From Capnocytophaga periodontitidis (GTDB taxonomy: Bacteria > Bacteroidota > Bacteroidia > Flavobacteriales > Flavobacteriaceae): a stretch of DNA of 64,000 nt. The position numbers were made by a program, and so were the translations under genes. Below, piece by piece: positions 36,001 through 44,127 of the stretch. The notes below the pieces were generated by a model. It had not been told where the DNA came from, did not search any database, and saw only the letters and a list, made by a program, of their open reading frames with translations. Positions within the stretch are counted from its first letter, which is position 1. Every line of letters begins with the position of its first letter. The DNA lies in NCBI RefSeq assembly GCF_016126015.1, contig NZ_JAEFDB010000001.1, positions 248,001-312,000 on the forward strand, given 5' to 3'.

Positions 36001-37398
36001 ATGAGTAAATACGACGTTATTGTATTAGGAAGTGGTCCTGGTGGTTATGTCACTGCCATTCGCGCTTCTCAATTAGGTTTCAAAACCGCTGTAATCGAAA
36101 AAGAAAACCTCGGTGGTATCTGCCTCAACTGGGGTTGTATCCCTACTAAAGCTTTGCTAAAATCAGCACAAGTGTTTGAATATCTTAAACACGCTGAAAG
36201 CTATGGTATCAAAGTAAAAGAAGGTTCTTTCGACAAAGATTTTCCTGCTGTTATTAAACGTAGTCGCGATGTAGCCTCTACAATGAGTAAAGGAGTACAG
36301 TTCTTGATGAAAAAGAACAAAATAGACGTGATTATGGGCTATGGAACTCTTAAATCAGGTAAAAAAGTAGATGTAAAAGATAAAGACGGTAAAGTAACTG
36401 AATATAGTGCCGACCATATCATTATCGCTACTGGAGCTCGTTCACGTGAGTTACCTGCACTTCCTCAAGACGGTAAAAAAATCATCGGTTATCGTCAAGC
36501 ACTTACTCTTCCTGAGCAACCTAAAAAAATGATTGTAGTAGGTAGTGGTGCTATTGGTATTGAGTTTGCTTACTTCTACAATGCTATGGGTACCGAAGTA
36601 ACTATTGTAGAGTTTATGCCTAATATCGTTCCTGTAGAAGATGAGGATATTTCAAAACAACTCGAAAAGAGCCTCAAAAAATCAGGTATTAATATTATGA
36701 CTTCTGCTGAGGTAACAAAAGTAGATACTTCAGGTAAAGGAGTAAAAGCATTCGTAAAAACCGCTAAAGGTGAAGAAATACTCGAAGCTGATATCTTACT
36801 CTCTGCTGTGGGTATCAAAACAAATATAGAAAATATTGGTTTAGAAGCAGTTGGTATCAAAACTGAACGCGATAAAATTCAAGTAAACGAATTCTATCAA
36901 ACTAACGTTCCTGGTTATTATGCTATTGGTGACATAGTACCAGGACAAGCCTTAGCACACGTAGCTTCTGCTGAAGGTATTATTTGCGTTGAAAAGATTA
37001 AAGGAATGCACGTAGAACCACTTAACTATGGTAATATCCCTGGTTGTACTTACTGCACTCCTGAAATTGCTTCAGTAGGTCTGACTGAAAAACAAGCTAA
37101 AGAAAAAGGCTATGAAATAAAAGTAGGTAAATTCCCATTCACAGCCTCTGGTAAAGCTAATGCCGCTGGTACTACCGAAGGCTTTATCAAAGTAATCTTC
37201 GATGCTAAATATGGTGAATGGTTAGGCTGTCATATGATTGGAGCTGGTGTTACCGATATGATTGCTGAAGCTGTAGTAGCTCGTAAATTAGAAACTACAG
37301 GTCACGAAATCATCAAAGCTGTACACCCTCACCCTACTATGAGCGAAGGCGTAAAAGAAGCTGTAGCCGCTGCTTATGGTGAAGCTATTGATATTTAA
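36001..37398 (+). CDS. lpdA: Dihydrolipoyl dehydrogenase (E3)
   Basis: Flavoenzyme that reoxidises dihydrolipoyl groups of pyruvate and 2-oxoglutarate dehydrogenase complexes and of the glycine cleavage system. The 465 residues show the FAD motif VLGSGPGGY, the redox disulfide C41/C46 in CLNWGCIPTK, the NAD motif VVGSGAIGIEFA, YAIGDIVPG and the catalytic HPHPTMSEG at the dimer interface. It is a single-gene unit, 30 kb from pdhA-pdhC, with a strong terminator. Confidence 0.97.
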   Translation: MSKYDVIVLGSGPGGYVTAIRASQLGFKTAVIEKENLGGICLNWGCIPTKALLKSAQVFEYLKHAESYGIKVKEGSFDKDFPAVIKRSRDVASTMSKGVQFLMKKNKIDVIMGYGTLKSGKKVDVKDKDGKVTEYSADHIIIATGARSRELPALPQDGKKIIGYRQALTLPEQPKKMIVVGSGAIGIEFAYFYNAMGTEVTIVEFMPNIVPVEDEDISKQLEKSLKKSGINIMTSAEVTKVDTSGKGVKAFVKTAKGEEILEADILLSAVGIKTNIENIGLEAVGIKTERDKIQVNEFYQTNVPGYYAIGDIVPGQALAHVASAEGIICVEKIKGMHVEPLNYGNIPGCTYCTPEIASVGLTEKQAKEKGYEIKVGKFPFTASGKANAAGTTEGFIKVIFDAKYGEWLGCHMIGAGVTDMIAEAVVARKLETTGHEIIKAVHPHPTMSEGVKEAVAAAYGEAIDI

Positions 37399-37427
37399 TT
37401 AGTACTTACAAATTTAAACAAATATCT

Positions 37428-37462
37428 AAAAACTCCAAGTAATACAATTGCTTGGAGTTTTT
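37428..37462 (+). terminator. Terminator after lpdA
   Basis: AAAAACTCCAAG pairs perfectly with CTTGGAGTTTTT around an 11-base loop. Confidence 0.88.
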
Positions 37463-37647
37463 TAATATTTTGTTGATTGTTACATTTAGTATAAATAAAT
37501 GACGAAGTACAATTTTGGAAGAGAAAAGGTATAGAAAAATAAGTGATATATTCTTTCTAAAATAAAAATATGTAAATACTATGTGTTTGATAAATAACTG
37601 TTTACTAAATATTTTATAAAAAATATTAAAAAAAGTTTGCAAAAAAC

Positions 37648-37678
37648 TTGCAAGAAATGAAAAATCGTTATACCTTTG
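37648..37678 (+). promoter_or_regulatory. Promoter of the tRNA-Ser/Pro/Arg cluster
   Basis: A -33-type element within CTTGCAAG and the -7 element TACCTTTG (37671-37678). The second tRNA-Ser at 47.1 kb has a strikingly similar promoter (TTGCAAG, AAAAAT, GTT, TACCTTTGCA, CCGCA), which suggests a stable-RNA promoter type. Confidence 0.7.
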
Positions 37679-37717
37679 CAACCGCAAAACAGAAATAATA
37701 AGTTCATATACATAAAC

Positions 37718-37801
37718 GGAGAGGTGCCGGAGTGGTAACGGAGCAGATTGCTAATCTGTCGGCGGGTAACCGTCGCCTGGGTTCGAGTCCCAGTCTCTCC
37801 G
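37718..37801 (+). tRNA. tRNA-Ser (anticodon GCU)
   Basis: 84 nt. Acceptor GGAGAGG pairs with TCTCTCC (one G-T pair) and the discriminator is G. The anticodon loop TTGCTAA reads AGC/AGU serine codons. The long variable arm is typical of tRNA-Ser, and the T-loop is GTTCGAGTCC. CCA is not encoded. It is the first gene of a three-tRNA cluster. Confidence 0.95.
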
Positions 37802-37831
37802 CATCTAAATGTACTCATTAGATAAGTTTCT

Positions 37832-37906
37832 CGGGGCGTAGCGTAGTCCGGTCATCGCGCCTGGTTTGGGACCAGGAGGTCGCAGGTTCGAATCCTGCCG
37901 CCCCGA
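37832..37906 (+). tRNA. tRNA-Pro (anticodon UGG)
   Basis: 75 nt. Acceptor CGGGGCG pairs with CGCCCCG and the discriminator is A. The anticodon arm CCTGG-TTTGGGA-CCAGG gives UGG. The T-arm is GCAGGTTCGAATCCTGC. CCA is not encoded. Confidence 0.95.
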
Positions 37907-37970
37907 CAATAAAATATTTCATTAATGTTCCTTTAAGTAGCATTTTTGAAATATTTTTTTTGAAATATAG

Positions 37971-38044
37971 GGTCACGTAGCTCAGCTGGATAGAGCATCT
38001 GCCTTCTAAGCAGACGGTCACAGGTTCGAATCCTGTCGTGATCA
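37971..38044 (+). tRNA. tRNA-Arg (anticodon UCU)
   Basis: 74 nt. Acceptor GGTCACG pairs with CGTGATC (one G-T pair) and the discriminator is A. The anticodon arm TCTGC-CTTCTAA-GCAGA gives UCU for AGA/AGG. The D-arm is GCTCAGCTGGATAGAGC and the T-arm ACAGGTTCGAATCCTGT. CCA is not encoded. It is the last gene of the cluster. Confidence 0.95.
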
Positions 38045-38082
38045 CGAGAATTTGTTTCATTTTGTATTAAAATTTATGTTCG

Positions 38083-38114
38083 AAATAACGCAGAGTTTCC
38101 GCTCTGCGTTATTT
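38083..38114 (+). terminator. Terminator after the tRNA cluster
   Basis: AAATAACGCAGAG pairs perfectly with CTCTGCGTTATTT around a 6-base loop, followed by a T-rich stretch. Confidence 0.88.
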
Positions 38115-38150
38115 TGTTTTAAAAAGTAAGTGACCTTCTTTTTTATTTAA

Positions 38151-38191
38151 GAAAACTTTTTTTGTTTATAAAGTTTTTATCCATACCTTTG
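38151..38191 (+). promoter_or_regulatory. Promoter and candidate operator of the phospholipase gene
   Basis: A 23-nt block at 38151-38173, with 21 of 23 positions equal to the block upstream of tetR and the RND adaptor gene, keeps AAACTT-N12-AAGTTT. The -7 element TACCTTTG is at 38184-38191. This suggests shared control with the efflux genes. Confidence 0.55.
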
Positions 38192-38216
38192 CACCCGCAA
38201 AACAAAGAACAGAATA

Positions 38217-39146
38217 ATGAAACACTCCTTATTTATACTATTTTTAGCAGCATAACCTTTCATTTTTGCCCAAGAAGCAATAAATGATTCTCTACAAGAA
38301 CTCCCTAAAGCAGAACAGAAAGCTCATAGAAAAGCACAATTAGAACGTACTTTGTCAAAAATGTGGGAACTCGACCGCGAAGACCAACGCGGTACTTTTA
38401 AACTCGTAGAATACCTCCCTATGTATATAATGCCCTTCCGCTATACCGATGTCCCTACCGAGCAACCCATAAGTCTTAACCCCGACCGCCCCATCCCCGA
38501 ATGGAGAGATTATCAACACGTAGAAACAAAATTCCAAGTCAGCCTAAAAGCTAAAATTATGCAAGACGCTTTTGGTAAAGGCGATGTGTGGGTCGCTTTC
38601 ACCCAGCAATCGTATTGGCAGATGTACAACGGTGAGCTTTCACGTCCGTTTAGGGAACTGAATTACGAACCTGAACTCATCTTTACCTATCCGCTAAACT
38701 TCTCAGCAGGTAACCTAAAAATGAAAATGATAGGCTTATCCGTAAATCACCAATCTAATGGTAAAGAAGCGGCACATTCCCGCAGTTGGAACAGAATTAT
38801 TTTATCAGGTATTTTCCTATGGAATGATTTAATGATTAATAGCCGTTTCTGGTGGCGTTTTTCAGAAAAAGCAAGAGAAGATGACAATCCCGATATTGAG
38901 AATTATATAGGACGTTGTGAATTGGGCATTGCTTATCCATTCCGTAAAAATGTTTTTAATTTGCGAGTGAGAAATAATTTAAATTTTAATCATAATCGCG
39001 GACACATAGAGCTGAATTGGGTATATCCGCTGAGTCGCGACCTGCGTATTTTGTTGCAAGCATCTCACGGTTATGGCGATTCCCTCATCGATTATAATTA
39101 TAAACAAACAGTTGTAGGCGTAGGATTTACCTTCTTAAGCCTTTAA
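38217..39146 (+). pseudogene. Outer-membrane phospholipase A (PldA-like) with a stop codon in its signal peptide
   Basis: From the ATG at 38217 the frame reads MKHSLFILFLAA, then TAA at 38253-38255, then PFIFAQEAIND and on in the same frame to 39146, 309 codons in all. The part after the stop is a clear PldA-type beta-barrel: FTQQSYWQMYN, SRPFRELNYEPELIF, the catalytic His-Ser pair in NHQSNG, SRSWNR with the Asn, and QASHGYGDSLIDYN. Intact, it would hydrolyse phospholipids in the outer leaflet. The single nonsense codon removes the signal peptide, so the gene is probably null, recently inactivated, or rescued by suppression; a base-calling error is also possible. Promoter and downstream frame are otherwise intact. 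Confidence 0.85.
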
Positions 39147-39192
39147 ATAAACCAATCTTATCTCTTACCTCTTACTTCTTATCTAAAATAAA

Positions 39193-39234
39193 GGAAACTT
39201 TTTTTGTTTATTAAGTTTTTTTGTTATACCTTTG
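39193..39234 (+). promoter_or_regulatory. Promoter and candidate operator of tetR-tolC
   Basis: A 23-nt block at 39193-39215 (GGAAACTTTTTTTG to ATTAAG), identical to that of the RND adaptor gene, is followed by the -7 element TACCTTTG (39227-39234). The inverted repeat AAACTT-N12-AAGTTT overlaps the -33 region, where a bound repressor could block transcription. The adjacent TetR protein is the obvious candidate ligand. Confidence 0.65.
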
Positions 39235-39258
39235 CCCCCGAATTAGAGAAAACAGCGT

Positions 39259-39873
39259 ATGAAAGAAGAAATCGTGAAAAGAGCCTTAAACGACTTTATG
39301 CAGTACGGGTTTAAAACCTTTACAATGGACGATTTGGCTAACAAAATGGAGATGTCTAAAAAGACACTTTACGAACATTTTCCCTCTAAAAGCGACTTGG
39401 TAGAAGCTACATTAGATTACGCTTTAGAGATGAGTTGTAAAAATGCAGATACTTTTGTACAAGGAGAAGGTTCAGTGATAGAAAATGTATACCGCAACCA
39501 AAAAAAGGTTCAGGAAGTTTTCAACATCAATAGCGATCGCCCTATCTGGGAACTACAAAAATACTATCCTAAAACATACGAACGTATGGAAAGTGAGTTC
39601 GCTAAATCTGATGCACTTTTTATAGATAAACTCTTAGAAAAAGGATGGAAAGAAGGTCTTTTTAGAAAAGATATTAATGTAGACTTTTATAAGATTTTTT
39701 ATACTAGTGTACAACGTCTTCGTTCTATAACCCGCACTTTTCCTGAAAGAGAATTTCCCTTCTGGGAAACTATCTATACTATTATAGAGTACTTTTTCAG
39801 AATACTCGTCAATGAAAAAGGACTTAAAGAATTAGAACGGGTATTAGAACAAGAAAGAAAGCAAAAAAAATAA
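39259..39873 (+). CDS. TetR/AcrR-family transcriptional regulator
   Basis: A 204-residue protein. The N-terminal helix-turn-helix (about 5-50) reads IVKRALNDFMQYGFKTFTMDDLANKMEMSKKTLYEHFPSK in overall pattern and is typical of TetR. The C-terminal ligand domain is all-helical and not assignable to a subfamily. It is the first gene of a unit with a TolC-type channel 45 bases downstream, so it probably represses efflux genes and itself. Confidence 0.93.
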   Translation: MKEEIVKRALNDFMQYGFKTFTMDDLANKMEMSKKTLYEHFPSKSDLVEATLDYALEMSCKNADTFVQGEGSVIENVYRNQKKVQEVFNINSDRPIWELQKYYPKTYERMESEFAKSDALFIDKLLEKGWKEGLFRKDINVDFYKIFYTSVQRLRSITRTFPEREFPFWETIYTIIEYFFRILVNEKGLKELERVLEQERKQKK

Positions 39874-39917
39874 ACTAATTTCAGTTGCTAACAACTAATG
39901 ACTAAAAACAAATATCA

Positions 39918-41264
39918 ATGAAAAAAATCATTACGAGTGCTTTGTTGTGCCTCAGTTTTGTGAGCTTTGCACAACAAAAAGAATTGACTTTAAAAGATGC
40001 TATTCGTTATGCTTTAGAAAATAAAGCTGATGCCGAAAAAGCTCGCTTAGAAGTAAAGAAAAGCGAATACCAAATACAAGAAGTACGTGCTAATGCACTT
40101 CCTAATATTTCAGCTTCTGGAGGTATGGTCTATAATCATAAACTACAAGCTACTTATATTGATGCTAGTACCTTTGCTTTTCCAGGTATGCCCGCAAGTG
40201 ATGAACCATTAAAAATGGAAATGGGACAAAAATGGACAGCTAATGCCGAAGCTAAACTTACCCAAGTACTCTTCAATCAATCGGTATTTATGGGACTAAA
40301 AGCAGCGCGTACTACCCGTGAGTTCTATATGCTCAATCAACAACTTACTGAAAATGACATTATAGAAAAGGTAGCCAAAGCTTACTATCAAGTATACCAA
40401 ACCCGACAAACATTAGAAAATATAGAAAGTAATTTAGCTCTTACTGAGAAAACAGCTAATGTAGTAAAAGGATTAAACCAATCAGGTTTATCTAAAAAAA
40501 TAGATGTCGATCGTACTACAGTAGCTGTAAACAATCTTAAATCGGCACGCCAGCAAGCGCTTAACGGATTACAACTTTCCGAAAATGCACTTAAATATAT
40601 GATTGGTATGCCTATGAATGAGGCTATTACATTGCCTAAAGAAGGATTTGAAGCTAATTATGATTTAGCTTTCGATAAAGGAAATACCAATAACCGTATA
40701 GAGTTACAAGTACTTGAGAAACAAAAACAACTTTTAGATATTAATGTAAAGGTACAACGTGCAGCGCTCTATCCATCATTAGCATTGCAAGCAACTTATG
40801 GTTATTTGAGTATGGGACCTAAAATACCAATTTTTTACGGTAAAAAAGATAAAGTATACGGTTCTGATTATTCAGCTATCACTTTAGGAGTGAATATACC
40901 TATTTTTTCAGGTTTTGGTACACGTGCTAAAATACGTCAAGCTCAGATAGAAAGTCAAGCGCTTGAAGCTACACTCAAAGATACTCGTTTGGCAATGGAT
41001 TTGGCTTATGAAAATGCTCGTAGCCAACTCACTAACAACCTCCTTACTATTGATTCACAAAAAGAAAACGTAAAACTCGCTGAAGAGGTGTTACTCAATA
41101 CTCAAAACAACTATCAACAAGGGTTAGCTTCTCTCACTGATTTATTAGAAGCTGAACGCTCTCTATCCGATGCTAAGAATAACTATACTACTGCCTTGTT
41201 AGACTATAAGTTGGCAGAAATTGAACTGCTAAAATCACAAGGGAAGTTAGAGACAATGAAGTAA
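39918..41264 (+). CDS. TolC-family outer-membrane efflux protein
   Basis: A 448-residue protein with a signal peptide (cleavage expected after SFA-Q19) and two tandem OEP repeats: the first starts LTLKDAIRYALENKADAEKARLEV, the second has LGVNIPIFSGFGTRAKIRQA near 310 and a C-terminal NNYQQGLASLTDLLEAERSL. Such proteins trimerise into an outer-membrane channel with a periplasmic tunnel. It follows tetR, but no adaptor or RND pump follows; the adaptor with the same promoter block is at 11.2-12.2 kb. Confidence 0.93.
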   Translation: MKKIITSALLCLSFVSFAQQKELTLKDAIRYALENKADAEKARLEVKKSEYQIQEVRANALPNISASGGMVYNHKLQATYIDASTFAFPGMPASDEPLKMEMGQKWTANAEAKLTQVLFNQSVFMGLKAARTTREFYMLNQQLTENDIIEKVAKAYYQVYQTRQTLENIESNLALTEKTANVVKGLNQSGLSKKIDVDRTTVAVNNLKSARQQALNGLQLSENALKYMIGMPMNEAITLPKEGFEANYDLAFDKGNTNNRIELQVLEKQKQLLDINVKVQRAALYPSLALQATYGYLSMGPKIPIFYGKKDKVYGSDYSAITLGVNIPIFSGFGTRAKIRQAQIESQALEATLKDTRLAMDLAYENARSQLTNNLLTIDSQKENVKLAEEVLLNTQNNYQQGLASLTDLLEAERSLSDAKNNYTTALLDYKLAEIELLKSQGKLETMK

Positions 41265-41295
41265 GAAAATCCCATATCAAATCATAGAAGAAAAA

Positions 41296-41329
41296 AGGCT
41301 ACCTAAACAAAATCAGGTAGCCTCTTTTT
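41296..41329 (+). terminator. Terminator between tolC and the protease gene
   Basis: AGGCTACCT pairs perfectly with AGGTAGCCT around a 10-base loop, with an A-run before and T-run after, suiting both convergent units. Confidence 0.88.
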
Positions 41330-41336
41330 ATAAGTT

Positions 41337-41780
41337 TTAACGAAGTAAATATAACTTTTTTTTTGAGTAATCTATCACAGCTTTTTTCTTCAGTAGTAAA
41401 TCAGCTCCTATAACACCGTGTACAGGAAGCAAATTAAATTGTTGTAATGCTTCGTTTACGTGGGTCAAATTAAATAAAACTAAAGGAACTCTACGGATGC
41501 TTAATGAACCTATTTCTAAGTGATTTTTTATAGCGACCTGTGTTTCCATAGCACTTGCTCCTGCACCAGCAGCTTTTATCTCTGAGGCTTCAGCTTCTAA
41601 ATTGAAATAGGTTATCCACTCTATTCCTACACAAGTATTAGAAGCTCCAGAGTCTAAAATAAAACGTCCTTCAATACCATTAATTTTAGCTTGCACTACA
41701 AGGTGTTGGGTAAGAGTAAACTCAAGCGGAATAGCAATATATCCTTTCTCTATGAGTAATTTGTTTAATGTAAGTCCCAT
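41337..41780 (-). CDS. Retropepsin-like aspartyl protease
   Basis: A 147-residue single-domain aspartic protease. The catalytic motif is in RFILDSGASNTCVG near residue 42 and the downstream hydrophobic-hydrophobic-Gly element is in VHGVIGADLLLKK near 123. One domain of this size would act as a dimer. No signal peptide is visible, so it is probably cytoplasmic. It overlaps the 3' end of manC by 16 bases and is likely translated with it. The substrate is unknown. Confidence 0.82.
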   Translation of the reverse strand: MGLTLNKLLIEKGYIAIPLEFTLTQHLVVQAKINGIEGRFILDSGASNTCVGIEWITYFNLEAEASEIKAAGAGASAMETQVAIKNHLEIGSLSIRRVPLVLFNLTHVNEALQQFNLLPVHGVIGADLLLKKKAVIDYSKKKLYLLR

Positions 41781-42838
41781 TTGCTTTTTACTTCATTTAC
41801 TATTTCCTTAATGTTTTGTTCTTTTGCTTTGGGGTAGATAAGTAACACATCATCTCTATCTACTACAATGTAGTTTTTGAGTCCATCTATTACCACACAT
41901 TTAGCTCCTTCAGTGCGGATAATATTGTTTTCAGCATCTTTGAGTAATACTCTTGCGTTGATAACGGCATTTTGAGCACTATCTTTTGGTGATTTCTCGT
42001 GTAAAGAGCCCCAAGATCCTAAGTCATTCCAATCAAAATTGGCAGGGAGTACATAAATATTAGTAGAAGGCTCTAAAATAGCGTAGTCTACCGATATATT
42101 TTCAGCTTCAGGGTAGGCTTTAGCTATAAAGTCTACTTCGTTTTCGGTATTATAAGTGTCTTCCCCTTTTTCAAAGAGTTCATACATAGCAGGTTGATAG
42201 GTTTTATAAGCGTTGAGTACGGTTTGGGTACTCCATATAAAAATACCTGCATTCCATAAAAAATTACCTTGTTTTAAAAACTCTTTGGCAGTGGCATAAT
42301 CGGGTTTCTCACGAAATTGATTTACTTTCTTGATGTTAGTATTGTCGTCTTTGTCGTATTGTATATAGCCATAACCTGTGTTAGGGAAAGTAGGTACGAT
42401 TCCTAAAGTGAGGATGTTGTTAGCCTTTTGTGCAGCATTGAAACACGTAATCACATTGTGCATAAAAGCCTTTTCGTCTTCAATCCACGCATCACTGGGG
42501 GCTACAATCATTACTCCATTAGGGTTACGCTTGTTCACTTTCATTGCCGCATAGAGTATGCAAGGAGCTGTATTGCGCATACAAGGTTCTAATACCAAGT
42601 TTTTAGGCAATATATTAGGGATTTGTTCTTCTACAATTTCCTTGTATCGCTCGTTTGTGAGAATGAGGATATTTTCCTGAGGGATAAACTTCTGCAAGCG
42701 GGAATAGGTGCGTTGCAAGAGTGTTTGCCCTGTGCCGAGCATATCGTGGAATTGTTTAGGGTATTCAGTAGTACTTACAGGCCAAAAGCGCGAACCTACT
42801 CCCCCAGCCATAATCACTGCATAATAATTGTTCACCAT
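41765..42838 (-). CDS. manC: Mannose-1-phosphate guanylyltransferase
   Basis: Makes GDP-mannose, the donor for mannose and, after conversion, GDP-fucose in surface glycans. The 357 residues include the nucleotidyltransferase signature MAGGVGSRFWPVSTTEYPKQF, TLGIVPTFPNTGYGYIQ, FREKPDYATA, WNAGIFIW and NFDWNDLGSWGSLHE. It lacks the C-terminal phosphomannose-isomerase half of bifunctional enzymes. It lies 28 bases after the SprT-like gene on the same strand. Confidence 0.95.
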   Translation of the reverse strand: MVNNYYAVIMAGGVGSRFWPVSTTEYPKQFHDMLGTGQTLLQRTYSRLQKFIPQENILILTNERYKEIVEEQIPNILPKNLVLEPCMRNTAPCILYAAMKVNKRNPNGVMIVAPSDAWIEDEKAFMHNVITCFNAAQKANNILTLGIVPTFPNTGYGYIQYDKDDNTNIKKVNQFREKPDYATAKEFLKQGNFLWNAGIFIWSTQTVLNAYKTYQPAMYELFEKGEDTYNTENEVDFIAKAYPEAENISVDYAILEPSTNIYVLPANFDWNDLGSWGSLHEKSPKDSAQNAVINARVLLKDAENNIIRTEGAKCVVIDGLKNYIVVDRDDVLLIYPKAKEQNIKEIVNEVKSKWDLH

Positions 42839-42865
42839 ATATTTGTAATATTTTAATTCAGTTTT

Positions 42866-43465
42866 TTAACTTTTAATAAGTTCAACTTCAGCGTGAGGTT
42901 GAAAGATGTATTTTTTGCCAGAGCTTATTTCTACACAATCATAACATTTCACACGGCGTTGCCCTTTGCGAAATACACGTCCATCCTTGATACGAAAAGT
43001 ACTTCCTATTGGAATTTCATAAATAAAACTTACATTTTCACTCGTATCAAATTGTTTGAGGGCTATAGCCAACACAGGGTCAACATCACTGCTGGACATA
43101 GGGTTTAAAAAATGTCGTTGCAATACGCCTAATAATTGTTGAGGAAATATTTCTGGAGTGATAAAAGGTCTCATTAGTTGTTGGAAAGTGTATTTCCATT
43201 CATTACCGTGTGGCTTGATAAGTCTGCCAAACCGTTCAAAAGCTATCAAATGTGCTACTTCGTGAATAAAGGTTATCAAAAAGCGGTATTTATTAGCAGA
43301 AGCATTCATTGTAATGAGATGTTGCCCGTTAGGAAGTTGCCGATAATCTCCGTGCCTTGTTTTTCGCTCGTTTACAATACGCAAATAAATATTGTTTGCC
43401 TTAATGAGTTCGAAACAAGGAGTTACAGCGTTTTCGGGTAAATATTTAAATAAAATTTCTCTCAT
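42866..43465 (-). CDS. SprT-like zinc metalloprotease-domain protein
   Basis: A 199-residue protein with the zinc-protease motif in FITFIHEVAHLIAFE near 70 (HExxH) and a further ligand region GNEWKYTFQQLM. The family includes SprT and the DNA-protein-crosslink protease Spartan; the C-terminal part has a short Cys pair region (KCYDCVE) suggestive of a zinc ribbon, although only partial. The ATG at 43465 is chosen over an upstream TTG. The -7 element ends six bases before it, so the transcript would be almost leaderless. Confidence 0.82.
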   Translation of the reverse strand: MREILFKYLPENAVTPCFELIKANNIYLRIVNERKTRHGDYRQLPNGQHLITMNASANKYRFLITFIHEVAHLIAFERFGRLIKPHGNEWKYTFQQLMRPFITPEIFPQQLLGVLQRHFLNPMSSSDVDPVLAIALKQFDTSENVSFIYEIPIGSTFRIKDGRVFRKGQRRVKCYDCVEISSGKKYIFQPHAEVELIKS

Positions 43466-43471
43466 AGTCTG

Positions 43472-43479
43472 CAAATGTA
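43472..43479 (-). promoter_or_regulatory. -7 promoter element of the SprT-like gene
   Basis: The minus strand reads TACATTTG, ending six bases before the ATG at 43465. Confidence 0.5.
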
Positions 43480-43544
43480 CAAATAATATTTTACATCCGC
43501 AAAAAAATAATCAATTGTAAATTTATAAACTCGTGAATTTTCTT

Positions 43545-43552
43545 TATCTTTG
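43545..43552 (+). promoter_or_regulatory. -7 promoter element of the methyltransferase-like gene
   Basis: TATCTTTG matches TAnnTTTG, 25 bases before the ATG at 43578. A GTG start at 43533 would lie before it. Confidence 0.6.
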
Positions 43553-43577
43553 CCGTGTTTGTAAAACAAAGAAAAAT

Positions 43578-44087
43578 ATGTCGCTCATAAGTTATTTAAA
43601 ATTTCTTATAAAATCAACGAATCAACACGGAGTGCATTCTCCTTTTATCTACAACTTTGTAACTCGTTGCTTGTACAATAAACAGTTGGTAAAACCAAGT
43701 GAAATTACTGATTATTCATCAATTATATCTAAAAAACAATTTATTTCATTGCTGAAGATTATTCGTTATTTGGAAGTAAAAACTATTTTTACAGATGAAA
43801 AGGGACTCTCTATAAACGAAAATTGCAGTCTTATAACCGAATTACAAACTGCAACTACTTACGATCTTATTTTTATCAATTATCCCAAAGAGAATTTGGA
43901 TTTTTATCTGAATTATATGCACAATGATAGTATTCTCATCATCAATAATATTCACCGAAAAGAAAATGAATCTTTATGGAGAAAACTTATAGAAAATGAA
44001 AAAGTTACTGCTTGTATAAATGTATATTATCAAGGGTATATTTTTATAAGAAGAGAACAGCCTAAAGAGGTTTTTTATATAAGATAA
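43578..44087 (+). CDS. Reduced relative of a flavobacterial class I methyltransferase
   Basis: 169 residues. The N-terminus (LKFLIKSTNQHGVHSPFIYN) and C-terminus (IYVYYQG-like region, then FIRREQPKEVFYIR) match a class I SAM-dependent methyltransferase family common in Flavobacteriia, recognised by eye. Between them the glycine-rich SAM-binding motif I is missing: the place is taken by KTIFTDEKGLSINENC, and the protein is clearly shorter than its relatives. It probably cannot bind SAM in the usual way and may be decayed or re-purposed. The ATG at 43578 is supported by the promoter position. Confidence 0.6.
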   Translation: MSLISYLKFLIKSTNQHGVHSPFIYNFVTRCLYNKQLVKPSEITDYSSIISKKQFISLLKIIRYLEVKTIFTDEKGLSINENCSLITELQTATTYDLIFINYPKENLDFYLNYMHNDSILIINNIHRKENESLWRKLIENEKVTACINVYYQGYIFIRREQPKEVFYIR

Positions 44088-44118
44088 GAGGTAAGAAAGA
44101 TAAAATCTTACCTCTTAT
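44084..44118 (+). terminator. Bidirectional terminator at 44.1 kb
   Basis: ATAAGAGGTAAGA pairs perfectly with TCTTACCTCTTAT around a 9-base loop, between two convergent genes. Confidence 0.85.
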
Positions 44119-44127
44119 TTCTATTTC

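Larger units (their letters stand above)
37399..37717. other. Intergenic region between lpdA and the tRNA cluster
   Basis: 319 bases without a gene. It holds the lpdA terminator at the left, a very AT-rich middle with no supported reading frame, and the tRNA promoter at the right. I see nothing else in it. Confidence 0.7.

Noticed and set aside
37579-37818. 79-codon open frame on the minus strand
   Set aside because: Antisense to tRNA-Ser(GCU) and its AT-rich promoter region.
37818-38060. 80-codon open frame on the minus strand
   Set aside because: It runs antisense through tRNA-Pro and tRNA-Arg; conserved tRNA bases produce a coding-like peptide.
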